Source of the DNA: CAYSPU01 sp964432995
GTDB lineage: Bacteria > Verrucomicrobiota > Verrucomicrobiia > Limisphaerales > JAHDYP01
Reading direction: 5' to 3'
Assembly: GCA_964432995.1 (NCBI GenBank)
Contig: CAYSPU010000091.1
Coordinates: forward strand, 1-20,371
DNA length: 20,371 nucleotides
Shown here in pieces: positions 17,434-20,371 of the stretch. The notes beneath the pieces were generated by a model, which worked only from the letters and a program-made list of their open reading frames with translations, ran no database searches and was not told the DNA's origin. The number at the start of each line of letters is the position of its first letter. Positions within the stretch are counted from its first letter, which is position 1. The position numbers and the translations under genes are program-made.

Positions 17434-17469
17434 TCTCGCTCTTGCTCTTGATCTTAATCTTGCTCTCCC
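17434..17469. repeat. Six tandem 6-mers, consensus TCTTGM
   Basis: Six units read TCTCGC, TCTTGC, TCTTGA, TCTTAA, TCTTGC and TCTCCC. The region 17659-17687 (GAGAGCAAGAGC ... GAGCAAGAAG) holds approximate reverse complements of these units. Confidence 0.75.
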
Positions 17470-17496
17470 TTTCCATGAACCTCTTCATGCATCCGT

Positions 17497-17558
17497 CCCC
17501 CTCACCCCGTCCCTCTCCCCCTCGGAGGGGGAGAGGGTGGCGTAGCCGGGTGAGGGGG
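17497..17558. repeat. Long palindrome (24 bp of stem)
   Basis: An outer 11-bp arm CCCCCTCACCC (17497-17507) pairs with GGGTGAGGGGG (17548-17558). An inner 13-bp arm CCCTCTCCCCCTC (17511-17523) pairs with GAGGGGGAGAGGG (17525-17537) around a single base. The internal loop is asymmetric (3 versus 10 bases). Similar C-rich/G-rich palindromes recur as dispersed repeats in many bacterial genomes. It could form a cruciform, or act as a terminator of the sigma factor transcript. Confidence 0.85.
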
Positions 17559-17732
17559 ATGCGCCCAGGTTCATGGGCTCCACGCGCATCCAGCCGGCGG
17601 ATGTCATTGCTTTCCATGAACAAGCACAACGCCCAGCATGAACAGGCAGAGCGGGGACGAGAGCAAGAGCAATGGCACGAGCAAGAAGCAGAGAAGACCC
17701 TGCGATTTCCCGTTCTGCAGTCTTCTTAACAC

Positions 17733-20371
17733 TTGTTGAAGGCCGCGGCCGCCGACACTAACCAGTCCGAACCGTCCGTCTGCCCGCGCTGCGGGGAACG
17801 GGTGTCGCGGTACAGCCCGCGGGGCCTGTGCCATCGATGCATCGCCCGCGGTCTGCTCGCATCCTCCGAGAGCGTGGAGCCGGTCAGGTCCGGCCTGCGC
17901 GTGCGGTGTCCGCAGTGTGCCCACCTGATCGAGTTACCCGAAGGCGCCCCGTTGTCCGATGTCCGCTGCGACTCGTGCGGAACCCACTTCCACATCGTCG
18001 ACGAGAAAGTCGCATCTCAGGCTGCCATCGAACTGGGCAAGATTGGCCAGTTCGAGATTCTCGAACAACTCGGTTCCGGCGCCTTTGGCACGGTGTGGAA
18101 GGCACGCGACACGCGGTTGGACCGGCTGGTCGCCATCAAAGTGCCCCTGCGGCGGCGGTTGCCGCAAGCGGAGGCGGAGAAGTTCGTCCGCGAGGCCCGG
18201 GCCGCAGCCCAACTCCGGCATCCGAACATCGTGAGCGTCCACGAGGTGGGTCAGGACGAGGAACTCATTTACATCGTCTGCGACTATGTGAATGGGGTTT
18301 CGCTGGCCAACTGGTTGACTACCCAGCGGATGAGCCCCCGCGAAGCTGCGGCGTTCTGCATTCAGTTGGCCGAGGCGCTCGAGCACGCGCATCAGGCGGG
18401 GGTGATCCACCGGGATGTGAAGCCCCAGAACGTGATCGTGGATGCCCAGGGCAAACCGCACCTGACGGATTTCGGGCTGGCGCGAAGGGAGGCTGGCGAA
18501 GCCACCCTGACCCTCGAGGGGGCGTTGCTGGGGACGCCGGCTTACATGAGCCCCGAGCAGGCGCGGGGCGAAGGTCACCGGGCGGACCGGCGGACGGACA
18601 TTTACGCGGTCGGCGTGATCCTGTTTCAGCTCTTGACTGGCGAACTGCCTTTCCGCGGCAACGCCCGGATGCTGATGCACCAAGTGGTCAACGACGAACC
18701 GCCCAGTCCACGGCGACTCAACGGGCACGTGCCCAAGGATCTGGAGACCATCTGCCTGAAGTGCCTGGAGAAAGAGCCGAGCCGGCGGTACGACACGGGC
18801 GGTGATTTCGCGGCTGACCTGCGACGGTTTCTGAACGGTGAGCCAATTCAGGCCCGTCCCATTGGCCACGCCGGCAAGGCGTGGCGCTGGTGCCGACGCC
18901 GTCCTGCGATAGCGGGCTTGCTCGGTGCGAGCGCCGTCGCGCTGGTGGCCGTCGTGGTGGTTTCGACGGTTGCCGCCCTTCGGATCGCCGCGTCGCGTCA
19001 TACCGAAGAGCGCGAGAACTACTACGCCCTCATCAGCCTCGCGCAGGAATTGGTGGACAAGGGCGACATCGACCAGGCCAAGGAAACCCTGCTCAAGTGT
19101 CCGGAGCGGTTCCGGCACTGGGAGTGGGGCCACCTCTTCTTTCGCTGCCACCAGGAGGTCCTCTCGATCCCCGCCCATACCGACATCAAGCTTGACCTCG
19201 AGCTACCGGAGGGGCCGGATTCCACGATTTTCGTCCGGGACGTGATCTTTAATCACGATGGCTCCCAACTCGCTTCCCGTGGCCGGGACGGCTCGGTCAA
19301 GGTTTGGGATGCCATGGACGGCCATCGGCTCTTTGCCCTGGGCGGCACGAACCGGCCGGCGACTGCGGTCATCTTCAGGCCTTCGGCCGGACAACTTGCC
19401 GCGGTTTTCTCGGACGGGATCGCGGAGGTGTGGGATACCAGCGCCTGGCAGAAACAGTGGGAGTGCCGCTTCGAGACCGGGAAAGTCGAGCAGGTGACCT
19501 ACCGAGCGGATGGTACATGCCTCGCCTGGTGTGGCGGGCACGAGCTGCGCGTCTGCGACGCGGCAACCGGTGCGGTGATCGGGCACTACCGGAGCCAAGC
19601 GCCGATTACGTCGATCCGCTTCCTTGCGGGCGGAAGCCAATTGCTCGTGCGCACGGAGCGAGAGGCGTTCTTGCTCGGAAACGGAGGGGCGCTGGACGCG
19701 GGGGCTCCCTCCACCTCTGACCGTCGTAGCGGCGACTCGGGAGAGTACCGCTCGGGTGTGGGACACGGAGACCGGCAAGGAGCTTCTGGCCATTCCTTCG
19801 AGGGTTTACCGGGCACTCTTCAGCCTGGATGGCCGGCGGCTGGTCACCATCGGCTTCGAGGAGGTCGCGCGGGTCTGGAATCTCGAGCAGGGGAGCGAGC
19901 AAATCGAGCTCAAGGGGCACGCGTCCGCCATCCTGGCCGTCACATTCAGCCCCGATGGCTCCCGCGTGGCGACCGGGGCCGAAGACGGCACCGTCAAACT
20001 GTGGAGCGCATGGCCTGGTCGGGAGGTCCTGAAGGACCGGAGTTGGATCTGGGGCTTGTCCGTGAGCCCGGACAGTCGCCGTATCTTTGCCAGCGCGTGG
20101 TTGCACCTATGCACATTCTGGGAAGCCGACTCCGGCCGGTTGCTCCACTGTTTGCCCCATGACTCCGATATCGTTGAGATCGCCGGGTTCAGCCCCGACG
20201 GTCGTCGCCTGCTCACCTTGGACGACCAAGGGTTGAAAGCGTGGGACCCTGCCTCCGGTCGCCTCTTGTCTCGAACCGCGGTTCCCGGACCGGTGTCGAG
20301 TCGGGGAGCCGTCTTGAGCCCGGACGGGAAACATCTCGTGCTCGCGTACCCTCTGGAGTCGAAGCTGGAGG
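17733..20371 (+). CDS. Zinc-ribbon Ser/Thr protein kinase with TM and WD40 repeats (frameshifted, runs off the right edge)
   Basis: The start is TTG at 17733 (or 17736): an in-frame TAA lies just upstream and there is no ATG before residue 200. Residues 17-36 (CPRCGE ... CHRC) and 59-82 (CPQC ... CDSC) are zinc ribbons. The kinase domain spans about 107-370, with GSGAFG at 114-119, K136 in VAIK, HRDVKPQN (D228) and DFG at 246-248, all intact. A membrane helix lies at about 391-417. A WD40 beta-propeller follows (DGSVKVWDAMDG, DGIAEVWDTSAW). Near 19677 an extra base moves the frame. The original frame then gives non-WD40 sequence until a stop at 20162, while the +1 frame continues as clear WD40 repeats (ARVWDTETGKEL, FSPDGSRVATGAEDGTVKLW) to the window end. 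It is either a sequencing error or a disrupted gene. The kinase end faces the cytoplasm. It pairs with the ECF gene. Confidence 0.88.

Larger units (their letters stand above)
17399..17732. other. Repeat-rich non-coding element between the sigma factor and kinase
   Basis: No gene is visible here. The stretch contains six tandem 6-mers at its left, a long palindrome in the middle, and a purine-rich GAGCAAGA segment on the right that is roughly complementary to the left 6-mers. TTTCCATGAAC occurs twice (17470-17480 and near 17612). GAAGACC followed about 20 bases later by TGCAG occurs near both ends (17407 and 17693). The layout suggests a non-autonomous mobile or REP-like element; no transposase is present. 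Confidence 0.6.

Noticed and set aside
17442..17729. A 95-codon open frame reading through the palindromic element
   Set aside because: Its PSPSPRPSPPRRGRG stretch is the translation of the C-rich palindrome, and the rest is repeat sequence. This is not a protein gene.

Overview
The window is high-GC bacterial DNA that looks like a member of the Verrucomicrobiota (Pedosphaera/Limisphaera-like lineages). This is an inference from gene families and context: an ECF sigma gene beside a transmembrane Ser/Thr kinase with WD40 repeats, a short protein with a VPDSG-type C-terminal sorting tail, an isomerase/oxidoreductase pair of the TIM-barrel and Gfo/Idh/MocA families, and a dapF-dapA-dapB block. 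A run of ten Ns at 11568-11577 shows the sequence is a scaffold, probably from a metagenome assembly.

Layout. (1) 1-2597, minus strand: a large NACHT NTPase whose C-terminal formylglycine-generating-enzyme (FGE)-like domain runs off the left edge. It reads as a STAND-type conflict or signalling protein. (2) 2896-5169, plus strand: a sugar-isomerase-like TIM-barrel protein followed by a Gfo/Idh/MocA dehydrogenase, a likely carbohydrate catabolic pair. (3) 5184-6564, minus strand: a cysteine-rich protein made of two copies of one domain, then a small secreted protein with an exosortase-type tail. (4) 6635-6956: a cluster of intergenic palindromes and direct repeats, then a tRNA-Val(CAC) on the minus strand. 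(5) 7125-10473, plus strand: dapF, dapA, dapB and folK, covering meso-diaminopimelate/lysine and folate synthesis. The DapF-like protein has serine at both positions where the catalytic cysteines should be. (6) 10495-12303, plus strand: a sodium/solute symporter interrupted by the scaffold gap, then an overlapping 72-residue two-helix membrane protein. (7) 12323-14949, minus strand: an MFS transporter and a response-regulator/histidine-kinase hybrid. (8) 15222-16753, plus strand: an antibiotic-biosynthesis-monooxygenase-like protein translationally coupled to an iron-type alcohol dehydrogenase. (9) 16928 to the right edge, plus strand: an ECF sigma factor with a large internal deletion, a 330-bp repeat-rich non-coding element, and a zinc-ribbon/Ser-Thr kinase/TM/WD40 protein that carries a frameshift and runs off the right edge.

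The most interesting points are the serine-for-cysteine exchange at both catalytic positions of DapF, the NACHT-FGE protein with a glycine-rich RHIM-like motif (its missing C-terminus is where a diversity-generating retroelement would act), and the ECF/kinase locus, where the sigma factor has lost its core-binding/-10 region, a palindromic element sits between the genes, and the kinase has no ATG start.
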